Assembly: GCA_022457155.1 (NCBI GenBank)
Contig: JAJGOT010000273.1
Location: 935,001 to 999,000, forward strand
Direction: 5' to 3'
DNA: 64,000 bases
Source of the DNA: Cladopsammia gracilis
Lineage: Eukaryota; Cnidaria; Anthozoa; Scleractinia; Dendrophylliidae
This document shows, piece by piece, positions 1-11,700 of this stretch. A program made the translations under genes and the position numbers. The notes under the pieces were generated by a model, which had not been told where the DNA came from, made no database searches, and saw only the letters and a list, made by a program, of their open reading frames with translations. Every line of letters begins with the position of its first letter. Position 1 is the stretch's first letter.

Positions 1-1131
1 CGTGCGCCAGGCCCAATGCTGTAGGGTTCTGGCTGCATTAATATTGGGCCAACGATGTAAGGCTCTGGCTACATTAATATTGGGCCAATGATGTAGGGCT
101 CTGGCTACCTGAATATTGGGCCAATGAAGCTGGACTCTGGCTACATTAATATTGGACCAATGATGTAGGGCTCTGGCTGCATTAATATTGGGCCAATGAA
201 GTTGCGCACTGGCTATATTAATATTGGGCCAATGATGTAGGGCTCTGGCTGCATTAATATTGGGCCAATGATGTTAGGCTCTGGCTGCATTAATATTGGG
301 CCAATGAAGTTGCGCTCTCGCTATACTAATATTGGGCCAATGATGTTGGGCTCTGGCTACATTAATATTGGGTCAATGAAGTTGCGCTTTGGCTACATTA
401 ACATTGGGCCATTGATGTTGGGATCTGGCTACATTATTATTGGGCCAATGATGTAGGCCTCTCGCTGCATTAATATTGGGTCAATGATGTTGGGCTCTCG
501 CTGCATTAATATTGGGCCAATGAAGTTGGGCTCTGACTATATTAATATTGGGCCAATGATATAGGGTTCTGGCTACATCAATATTGGGCCAATGAAGTTG
601 CGCTCTGGCTATATTAACATTGGGCCAATGATGTTGGGCTCTGGCTACATTAATATTGGGCCAATGATGTAGGCCTCTCGCTGCATTAATATTGGGTCAA
701 TGATGTTGGGCTCTCGCTGCATTAATATTGGGCCAATGAAGTTGGGCTCTGACTATATTAATATTGGGCCAATGATGTAGGGCTCTGGCTACATTAATAT
801 TGGGGCAATGAAGCTGGGCTCTGCTACATTAATATTGGGCCAATGAAGTTGGGCTCTGACTATATTAATATTGGGCCAATGATGTAGGGCTCTGGCTACA
901 TTAATATTGGGGCAATGAAGCTGGGCTCTGCTACATTAATATTGGGCCAATGAAGTTGGGCTCTGGCTACATTAATATTGGGCCAATGATGTAGGGCTTT
1001 GCCTACCTGAATATTGGGCCAATGAAGTTAGGCTTCGGCCACATTAACATTGGGCCAATCATGTAGGCCTCTCGCTGCATTAACATTGGGCCAATGAAGT
1101 TGGGCTTTGGCTACATTAATATTGGGCCAAG
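1..1131. repeat. 36-bp minisatellite array, about 31 units
   Basis: The unit starts ATTGGGCCAATGATGTAGGG, continues CTCTGGCTACATTAAT and is 36 bp long. Units vary by substitutions (GATGTAGGG versus GAAGTTGCG, CTGGC versus CTCGC). The first 13 bases are the inverted tip CGTGCGCCAGGCC of another unit, so the window cuts into a second flanking unit. Since 36 is a multiple of 3, parts read as open frames without being genes. Confidence 0.92.
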
Positions 1132-3501
1132 GGCCTGGCGCACGCTACTGGTGTACATGGCTAAAATTCACACTTAATTTAGCTCTTCTGAAATTATTAA
1201 AATTCAGTTTAGGTTGAGATTTGGTAAAAAAACTAAAGTTCATTAATGTCTTCTCTGTGAACAATTTTAGTTTTGCATATAGGGTTGAATAAAAGAAAAT
1301 TTTACAATAGCCACCAAAAATGAGGCCATTTTGGACACTACGCGTAACATTTACAGTCTAACCTGGCACAATTCATAATTTCTCCGCTTTGATGATATGT
1401 AGGCATTTTTTCTTTTGCAATTAAAATTAATAGCTAATGAGCATTATGTATTTTAAGAATGACTTTAAATGATCGAAAAATAACAAATTTATAGCAATTT
1501 GCAGCAAGGTAACCTAATATTACGTACCTACAAAAACAGCCTGGTCGAAAATTTTCAAAATCGATTTGGTTTTAGCTCCGTTTCTTATGTTAAAAAACAA
1601 AAAGACTTTTGAAGTGCTCATAAGTTCAGCTTATTTTCTGGGGTAACAATTTTCAATTTGGAAAATCCATTTTCAAACTACAATCCAATTTTGACGGTTA
1701 GACAGCGTTTATTTTACATAAAAATACGTTTCGTTGTACGTAGGATCGAATTACGGATTCTACAGCAGTGTGCCTTGGCACGAACAAGTTGTGCATAAAG
1801 TGTGCCCAAGTTGTGCATGAAGTGTGCATGTCTAGCTTTTTTTCATGCCTAAGCTGTGCCTAAGCTGTGCCTAAGCTGTGCCTAAGCAGTGCCTAAGCTG
1901 TGCCTAAGTTGTGCCTAAATTGTGCCTTAATTCGGGCCTAAATTGTGCCTTTGAACGGCGTTATGTAAATATTCCCGGGAAACAATATTTTCATCTTGCT
2001 CGTGTCACAGCGCTTTTTGGTCACACATTGTTATGAAGATAAATTGCAAGATTGTTCTCATGCAACGAATTATTTTTTCTCCAAGTGAAAGCGACGGTGG
2101 GAAATCAGTAATCGTGTTTACTTGTATTCTTCCCGCACTGCCGCTTTCCCAGCCGTTTGGAGATGTAGAATAGTACTTGTATTTAATACAGATGTAGTTT
2201 CTGACCATTCGGTCATCGGCTTTGGATAAATACTGCCAAACATTCAAAACCTTGTTCGAACAAATTGACGTTTTGGAGTTTTATCATTCGATTTGGATTT
2301 ATAAAACGGAATGGGTCATTTTATTCATCGGACGCACATTTCAGCGCGGAGAGATTTGCGTGTTTATTGACAAAAAGATCTGTCTCCAAAAAGAATCAGT
2401 GCACCAGTTGAGTAACAATGATTACAAAGCGGAAAACAACGCTAATTTTGAATTGTTAAAACAGAAAGATAGATTTATATCACGTTTTCTTCAAATATTT
2501 AAGTTCACGACGCGTTTTATACCAAACAATCTTTGTTTAAGCGAACTGGCTCTGCAACACTTTGTATTTTCGGCAGGAAAGTTCACCGGTGTTTCGTTTC
2601 GTTTCGTTTCAGCGAAATTTCTAAAAATTCGCTTCTTTTTTTTAATTTGCTTTGCGAATTTTCGTGTGCGAGTTATCACGAGAACGATGCGAAAGTACTC
2701 TCAAAATGTCGGCGATATTTTGTCGAATATTCACGAGAACAAAGAACGAAGAAGTTAAATCAAACTACAGAGAAGGTAATTCTTAAAACTGCTGTTTAAA
2801 TGTTTTGTTCAAACGACTTTTGTAAAGTATTAAACTCTGTGGACCGAACGAATAATTTGAACGACTTTCCTAACGCTTTCAACGCGTCAACGGCCTGGAA
2901 AAAAGTTTTGTACGCTTTTTTTATAAACGCTTCAAACGGCGTGGATGAAATTCGAACGGTTTTTCCAACGCTTCTAATGCTTTCCTAAACCATTTTAACG
3001 CAGTTTCCGAACTGCGATCAAACGCTTTTAGGCCGTTTAACAGATAACTGTTTAGTGTACGTTTTCCCGTGGAAGGTCGCATTTATCATGTTTTATTATT
3101 ATTATGTCTTGCTGTTCTCGCTCAATTCTCGTTTGTTTGTCTTGCTCGTGTCAGCCGAATTATTACTATGACTTGTCACTTTCGATTCTCGCTGATAACC
3201 ATATTTTTTACGGACTGAATCTGGTTGGTCACTCGCCGAGAATTTTCGTACGGCTTACCTTCGGACGAGTTAAATATAACGTTTCCGAAAAACGTGCCTA
3301 AATGGGCGTAAACTGTGCCTAAGCTGTGCCTAAGCATTCTGTAAAACGTGCCGAAGCTGTGCCTAGTCTGTGCCTAACTTGTGCCTTTTATGTTTTTTTT
3401 TTCTCGTGTGCTTTTGCGTGAAATCCGTGCCTTTCACAGAACGTGAATTGGTGCATAAGCACGGTGTTACGCTCGCGTACACCAGTAGCGTGCGCCAGGC
3501 C
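1132..3501. mobile_element. Full-length 2.37-kb TIR unit of the composite family
   Basis: It starts GGCCTGGCGCACGCTACTGG and ends with the inverse at 3501. It is the most complete of the three units: it keeps a ~300-bp stretch absent from unit A and the ~1.3 kb absent from unit B. It contains two clusters of an 11-bp CTGTGCCTAAG-type repeat near the inner and outer thirds (about 1780-1955 and 3295-3390). The longest open frame (2222-2758) is not kept in the other copies and has no known motif, so I treat the unit as non-coding. Confidence 0.75.
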
Positions 3502-5706
3502 AGATTCAATGAATGATTGCATAATCTACCAGTAAATGCATCTTCATGTTCATCTCAGTGACCATATTTATCATAATTATTTGATTATACAATCATGTAC
3601 AATGTTTATTGATGATACAAGGTCATTAATTTTTAGCTAAATAAATTGAGTAATAAGTTTATGTGAACCTGAATCCAATATCTGCATCACATTAACAGTC
3701 ATTAATTAAATGCTTGATTTACTTGGATTTTCATAACAAATTCCTACCGAGTTTTACAGTCTATCACATGCCGAGCAGCTGCTATTTCACAAAATGTAAG
3801 AAAAACAGTCATGTTACATTATAATACACATGTATATCTCTCTTTTTCAGTCTTCAATGAGAGTCAACAACAATATGACAACAGCAATCTTTATCAAAAT
3901 CATCGCTTCTTAACTTAAATTTGTTTGCTCAGTACTTGGGACAGAAACAGGAGGAAAATGACAGTTCACAAAAACTTTAAAATCATAACTTATTTCTTAC
4001 TTTTCGTTCTCTCTGCCTGGTGGAGATTCCTTTTGCGGCGGCAAAGAAATGTTTGTACTCTTCACTGTCACCTTCTGTATGCGGCCAGGACTGGTATGTG
4101 TGCGCTGATGGAATATTGGCCAACTGCCTTCAGGAAGACTCGCACCACTAATAAAACAAAATGAACCTCTTAACCCCTCAACTCTTTAAGGCACTACAGT
4201 GGAACTCCATTTATAACTAAGTGCCAAAGGGCTGGGAAAATGTGTTCGTTACAATGGGGTTTTTGTTAAATTGAGGACATGTTCCATACACTATAACTGG
4301 ATTGAAGAAAATTGTTTGTTATACTGGGGTCTTTGTTCCACTGTATGTTATCAATTTTCAGTGTCACTTTGAAAAGCCAAGACATATTTTCATCAAAGAA
4401 AACCCAAGAATAATGGTCTTCTTTTGTTAACAGTTTATATATTAGTGCAAGTAATTAGGTATCTTAGGCTTCGGATGGCCAGGATGGAAATGGATTGCAG
4501 TTTTCAAGTTCTTCCACTATTTCTTTGAAAAATCAATAAAAATTGTCAGTGGATTGTTCTCTCTTTAATAATTTACTTTTACACAACAAGCGTGAAATTT
4601 CGGTGGTAGGTCGGAATGGCTGTGGACTTAGTATAATGGGGAAAGGAACGAATGCTGTCAAAAATTGTGGCAAATTTCCCAGCATGCAGTGTGGCGATGT
4701 TGAAACTTGAGGCAAAGTCAGTATTCACTAGAACAAGAGGCTGTAGCTCGGCCCAAGCAACGAATAAGAGCAAAACAATTCACGGCTAAGCTAGGACTAG
4801 GACTGAATTTTGCTGTGAATGTTGACTTTTGGGTTTGCCACGATGATTTGAATAATAAACAAAAAAACTAAAGGCAAAAACGTGATTTTTTGTTTTTCTA
4901 TGACGTTAAAAACGGTCATTTTTGTTATTGTCCAAATTCAAACGCTGATATTCTGCAAAAATCGCTGACTTTTTTGTGTTTATTGAATGGGTATCTCAAT
5001 TTGAGGGACTTTCTAGTCAATGCTCACAACTGCTAGTTAAGGCAACGCCCACACGATTGAGAAAGTTACAATTTTTTAAAGCAGTGGAGTCTTGTACGGG
5101 TGGTTTCAGGCAGTTCAGGTGTCAATGGGTTAATTTACTTTATACTTTCCTCAAGATCTCATGGCACGTCATGTATGCCAACAGATTATGTCTCAGAGAA
5201 AATCCAAAATAGCTGATGTCCGACCAATTTTGTAAAATGTCCGATAAAAATGGAGGTTTGAAAGGACATATGTCCTACTAAATAAGAAAAGTTATTTCCA
5301 GCACTGGCTTAACATACTAAGTAACTTCATTCAAATAAAGCTAAACCTGTGTTACATTGTCATGTTTAAATTAATGTTATGATTTTATGACTGTAGAATG
5401 AATGAATTTTATGATTGAATACACCAAATACAAATATTGTGGCCAATTTTTGTTCTTTTATATGTATCATGTTAATTTGCCTCACTAGCCTCATTTTATT
5501 TTGAAATTCTGCACATGCTAACGAGGCCAATGGGGCTAATTAACATACATATAAAATAATTATATAATAAATTGGCTGCTATCTTTGCATTGGGTGTATG
5601 ATTGATATTTTAAATGTTTTAAGTATGCTGGAGTGATTAAAATAACATTACATTTTAATGACAATCAATTTAAACTGGAATTCAAAAATTAGTTAACTTC
5701 AGTTTA
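3502..5706. other. Downstream flank of the PDZ gene, no gene seen
   Basis: AT-rich noncoding sequence. A small inverted-repeat element with TACAGTGGAAC / GTTCCACTGTA edges lies at about 4196-4347. The 5411-5600 stretch has loosely inverted CCAATTTTTG / AAATTGG edges. Short open frames here have no recognisable content. Confidence 0.6.
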
Positions 5707-5709
5707 TTA
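5703..5709 (-). terminator. Stop codon overlapping a poly(A) signal of the PDZ gene
   Basis: On the minus strand the last codons read CGG TAA TAA AC, so the TAA stop at 5707-5709 shares bases with an AATAAA hexamer at 5703-5708. Further A/T-rich AATAAA-like motifs lie downstream at about 5.56 kb, so the functional cleavage site may be one of those. Confidence 0.4.
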
Positions 5710-8700
5710 CCGCCTTAAACTCCATGTTCTTCCATAAATTTCTTTTCCTGGTCGGCTGAATTGCACTGCACCAAGAAGACCTGTGCTACTGCCGAATCGT
5801 TTACCACTCATATTATTTAACGAGTTGATTCGTCTAAAAAGGAACAGTTTTGTTAATGGTTTAGCAATTACACACAATCAAATGGTCTGCATTAAAGATG
5901 CTTGATTTTATTTCACTTTATTATTCATCTTAAACAAGCTCCACTATATAAGAAATGGCAGTTACTACGACCATTTATTTCAGACCTTTGGGGGTTGGAA
6001 TTTAAACTTTTCAAATCTTTCATTTACGACACATTGTTGTCCCAAGTGTCTGTGAAGTTAAAAAGCCCCTCAAAAGTAAGTGACAAAAGTAGTGAACAAT
6101 GTTTTGCTGTTTTCATGATTGCATTGTCAATAAGAAATTCACTAATTTTAGACTGTGTTACCAAAACTTTTCTTTTTGCTTATTAAAATCTCATGAAACC
6201 AAATATCTCAGCAAAATAAGACATAAGTTTGTATTGTTTTTAAATGCATGTTGTTGTGTTTCAGTACTGTTGTTTACAGTTTAGGCGAGACCCCTTTTAT
6301 ACTGGAAGTTCAAAACTCTTTTTGAAAAATTATACAATTAATTATAATTAAAGTTATCAATGATTGTGACATACATGTATATGTACTGACATAAGCCTTG
6401 GCAAGGTAAATTCAATTTACCAAATGAATTGTTAAGAAGATGAATTGCAGTACATGTATTATTTATTTTTATGCTTAGGTTCTGCATAAATATATATTTT
6501 AAATGGTATCAAAATATTTGATCAAGTAAAGCCAGCAATTAATCATTAGTATTTAATGTAAAATATGGGGATAAAACTTACAACCAGCACATGATTAGCT
6601 TGATCAGAGCATTGAAGCATTATTAAATAATGACCTTTTTATTACAAATTTAATTCATTTTACTCATAAATGCACCATAGTATCAGAATGATTTTATTTT
6701 CTTGATAGCTCTATTTTTTAAACCAAACTTTGCTGTTGAGAACTTGGTTCACACCATTTCTTCCAATGCAAGATAAAAATCCTTGCAGAACTTTGATTCC
6801 ACTGCAGTGTGCAGAGTTAGGTTTTTCAAATGCGATTCACTATGATTTGCCTGATTGCCCCAAGATATTAGACAATGGTGAAGGAATACTCCCATAAAAT
6901 GAGCTCAAAGAGTTAAATAGTTACTTCCTGAAGTAAAAATATCCACAAAGAACAAGATCTGTGAATTTCCTTCACCGTTTTCTGACAATGGGCAAATCAT
7001 AACAGTTGAATTGTGAATTGCACTGGTGATGAATCACAACTGGTGAATCTGTATTGTGTAGTTCCAGAAAAAAATCCATACTCACCCCATGGAAGGTCAT
7101 TGGAAATTCCTAGGGGGAGGGGGTCTTAAAAGCCAACATTTTAGAAGCAAAGTATGAAGCTAAGCTGGAATTTCCTGGGGGGATGGGGGATGCTAAACAA
7201 AAAAACCTTCCGTGGGGGGAGTATGGAAATTTCCTGGAACTGCACATTTACTATATATATGTAAACTGAAGTGATAAGAATTTCCTTTAAAATTGTCTGA
7301 TCATAAGAGGACTAATTACGGGCAAATCTTTGAAAACCCCGGCTCCTCACATTGCAGTGAAATCAACTGTAATTTGAGTGCTCTTGGTGATTAGACACAA
7401 ATCTGCAACTCTTACAGAATCATTGTTCTTTGACGCACATCAACATGCAAACCCTACCTCAGTCCATCAACTTCAGGATTTGGACTTGTTCTTCCATTTG
7501 CTATCTCTGAAGATGAGTTTGACAATCTTGCTTTGGTTTCATCCATGATGGCTGAATTAGCGACGTTTGGTTGTTTCGCAGATTGGCGATAACTTTCTAG
7601 CAAGTCATCTAGAGATGCACTGAGGTTGTCAGTGGAATCATAAATGTGTTTAGCTCTGTTGTTTTGAGTTATTTGTGCAAATGTCTGTCTATCAACATTG
7701 TAAGTGGAATAAAAATCTGAATTTGAGAAATGCTCAGAAGCTGTCTTGTAAAGGTTTGGTACGATGTCATTGGATTTCTTCACAGCAGTGCCATTAGATT
7801 GTCTGGCAGGTCCAGATCCACTGCCCCCTTCCCTGTTGCAAAAGACCAGAGAGGAAAAAAGCTGTTAAGGAAATATTTGTAACCTTTAAAATTTATGTGC
7901 ATGTACCATCTTTCTTTCTTTATCAACATGTGGGTAACTTTGGAAGAGCTCCAAATTAAAGGTCACGATCACAGCTGTGCGCATGTCTCAGCGATCTTGA
8001 GCATTTTACAGGTATCTCAGATATCAAAGTCGTAATCATAAAAAAATAGTTATCAGAATGAAACTAAATACACACCGTTGAATAAAAAGCTGTTCATTTC
8101 TAACAGCTATTTGGACAGTACTAAGACAAGAAAGCACTCAACTACAAGTTATTATTATTAATTAAGCAAGACTTGGTAATATAAATTCAAAACAAACACG
8201 ACTGTCTTCACCGTGAAACATGAAACTAATCATTTCGCATCAAAATTTGCATTGAAACATCTTGCCAGTTCTTCTTAAATTTCAATATAAAAAATATAAA
8301 AAATCAATTGCTTGAAGGTGTAAATGATGGCCCTGCTAACGCATATTTGTAAATGGAGATGTAGAAACCCCTACGAAACTTTACTTGATCCAACAAGGAA
8401 CAAAACAAAACAATTTTACGCTTATATTTTAAATAATTTACAAACTAGTCAGTGACCACCCAGGGTTCAAAGTTTATTTTTGGCATTGGGAGTACTTGTG
8501 CTACCCAATCTCAATAGATGCACAGCTGTAATTTTAGGCACATAACAAAACTTTTAGGAGCATGGCTCAAAATACTGGGAGCATCAGGAAGAAAAAAATC
8601 AGAACCCTTTTGAATTTTAATAAATCAATCAATTAACTTCAGTTCATATTGCACCGGTTGTTAGTTCATTGTATGGAATTCAGTCTTTCCTATTTTTCTC

Positions 8701-11700
8701 TGTACATTCGAAGTGGAACTGGAATGACATTAGTTACGTCTCCTCAATGTTTTGTTTTGTTAAGTAAATGTTGTCCTTTTGTATAGAAGTTGTACATGTA
8801 CCAAATTAAAAACTGACGCATGTGAAAAGCTGTAAATGGTGATGTCTCTTTAAGCGGTCCCACAATTAAAGTAAAGGTCATTAACCCATTGACTCCTACA
8901 AATGTCGCAGAAAATGGCAATTTCAAGCCACAAATGCCAATTTCTGACTGCTGTGGAGGCAAATTGCAAGCAAACTGTCCAAAAGGCAAAACATTGTTGC
9001 AACATGATAACTAAGCTTCCTTTCCTTTCTGGGTCAAATAAATCAACTTTAGCAAAATTTTAAGAGTTTTTGAACAAGAAAAAGCATAATATTCTAATAT
9101 TCCATTATTATTTTTCCCCTTGTTGTTGGCCTTTCACTAGACTTTATTTATGTACTAGCAAAAGTTTCCCAGAAAATGCTGAAGAAGGTGAATTTTTTTA
9201 TTAACAAGAAGTGGCAAGAAGACCAGATTTTCTTCTGATTTTGCCAGTCAAATCTGACAGGTTTTTCGCATGTAACGCTGGCCCAATTCACGAGATTTCT
9301 TTCATTCAGGCACTGGTTGAAAGATTTCTTCCTTCTACGAAAGATATGTTTTATCATAGAAAGGGATGATGTCACAAATGGAGGAAGGACCGTAGTTCTG
9401 TCACGGGCAGTTTCAGGCGTTTGAGGTGTCAATGAGTTATGTTCACTCTGAACAGCTCACCTTCGTAACTTGATTTTTAGCTTCTGTCTTGAGCACCTCA
9501 CCAGCTCTATTGCCTCAGATCGAGATATGCAGTCAATACCATTAATAGCCACAACCTCGTCCCCAACAGCAATGGATTGAGACAGCTCAGCTTTCCCTCC
9601 TGGGGTTATCTGAAACAGCAAAAGATAATCATTCAGAATGAAGCACAAGTTACAATCCTGGCCAGTTGGTTAACCCTTTTACTCCCTGAGTCAATTATGG
9701 AGAGATGTCATGTAGTTCTAACCTTTGAGTCTGTGGACAAAATCCTATGGTGTGACCATTCAAATGAAACTTCGTCAGCAGTACTTTTGCATGGTACCAT
9801 TTGTTCTAACTTTTGAGTATGTTGATGAAATCCTATGGTGTGACCATTCAAATGAAACCTCTTCAGCAGTACTTTTGCATGGTACCATTTGTTCTAACTT
9901 TTGAGTCTGTTGATGAAATCCTATGGTGTGACCATTCAAATGAAACCTCTTTGGAAGTACTTTTGCATGGTACATGTACCATTTGTTTTTCAATTGTCAC
10001 AAAATGAAATTTGGGAATTTTCTTGAATTTTGATGTTTGGCACTCTTGGGAGTGAAGTCTATCAATTGCTTAAAGCATCTGCGGTATGTTTGACTACTAG
10101 ATCTTAACATTTCTCAACACCAAATGTCCCAAACAAGTCAGCCAGGATTGTAACATTTGTGAACTAACTACCGGTATGTTTGTTAACCAATTCACCCAAG
10201 AGTCACAACTCGTACTTCTACATTTTGAGTCCTTAAATCCTTAAATTGTAAAAAAAATTATAATTTCCTCCGTGTACTTTTTCTTTAATCTGCCCGCCTA
10301 GAATAGCCTTTGCTAAACGCAGGCAGCTAAAATGTAACTGTTGTTTTAAAATAGACTTGTTGTTGTTGAGTCTATGGCTGAAATCCTACATGTACACTGT
10401 ATATGCGATTGTTACATTAAAAGCTACAGTGTAGTTGTGCTGCTGTTTGTTTGTTGAGATTCTTTACAAAATGAAGTTTGGAACTTTTTTCAATTGTGGA
10501 CAGGTTCACTATTAGCACTCAAAAGGCTTATTAATGTTACAATACATTTATCTTGTTTTTTTTTGTTGGAGAGGGGGATGGGGCAGGGGAGTGTAGTGTG
10601 AGTTGTATCACAATACAGGGTTCTTAATACCTTTTTCAACAATTCCATTTTACTGAGCTTAAAATTATTACCATCTTTTTTATTTATCACCACACATGAT
10701 ATTTTTGACATTGCTGATCCTAGCAGTATGCTGGACACATGTCATATACATGAATGAACCCAGTAAATGGCCTAGCTCTCGTACATGTAGGTAAGTGGTT
10801 ATTAAAACACCCGATTCCTATCAAGGACTCAGATTTTATCTTCGTCCCATGCAAATAACATGGTGATGTTACATCTTTCTAAACTGTTCCATTTCTTTAC
10901 AAAGGCATAAAAAAGTGGCATAATTATGTAATTGTAGCCAACAGGCCTTACTAAAACACTTACAGCACATCTGTAAAACTTACTACAGCTGTAGGTTATG
11001 ATTCAGTTGAGAAAACTCTGATAACATATACTACATGTAAGTGATAATCCTAGTAGTGTATGTGAATGTTAAAACTTTCCATTAAAAAACTTAAGTGCAT
11101 TTTAAATTACAATATAATTATAAATGTAGTTATAATAAATAGCTCCACTATTTAATTCAAACCGTGTAAGAGGAGAGTGCCATTCCAAAATCCTTGTTGA
11201 TCTTGAGCTGGATTTTTGTGTCAACAAATACTTGCAATATTAACAAATTATGACAAACTGCTAGATGTTCCGAGATCTTCCAAAATGACATGAACAGTAC
11301 CTCACTCTGTGTTAGGTGCATGTATCGGCCTATGTTTAATAACTACATGTAAAATTCTTACTAGCTTTCTATTCGTTTTGCAGCTTGCATTTTATTGTTG
11401 TGGTTTTAACTCATGTTAATAATCGTTGGCCACAGCCAGCAACACAATCAATAATCCGGAAAGAATTTTGACCACTGATTGCAATCTTTAGACTAAGCAG
11501 CAAATGACACCTGGACAATAAAGTTATCACCTTTATCTTTAACATGCTCCGCTAATCAAATTAAAATATAAAAGAAAATTCTAGACTAGTTGTGCTGCTG
11601 TTTGTTTGTTGAGATTCTTTACAAAATGAAGTTTGGAACTTTTTTCAATTGTGGACAGGTTCACTATTAGCACTCAAAAGGCTTATTAATGTTACAATAC

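Noticed and set aside
268..456. Open frame encoding repeated INIGPM-type 12-residue units
   Set aside because: It is the 36-bp minisatellite read in one frame (36 = 12 codons). Neighbouring units break the frame and the second array has no equivalent.
1..1131. CRISPR-like array
   Set aside because: Units are contiguous with no unique spacers, the context is eukaryotic, and no cas genes are present.
2222..2758. 178-codon open frame in the TIR unit
   Set aside because: It is not kept in the other two units, which carry indels and insertions across it, has no motif, and has Phe/Arg-rich AT-biased composition.
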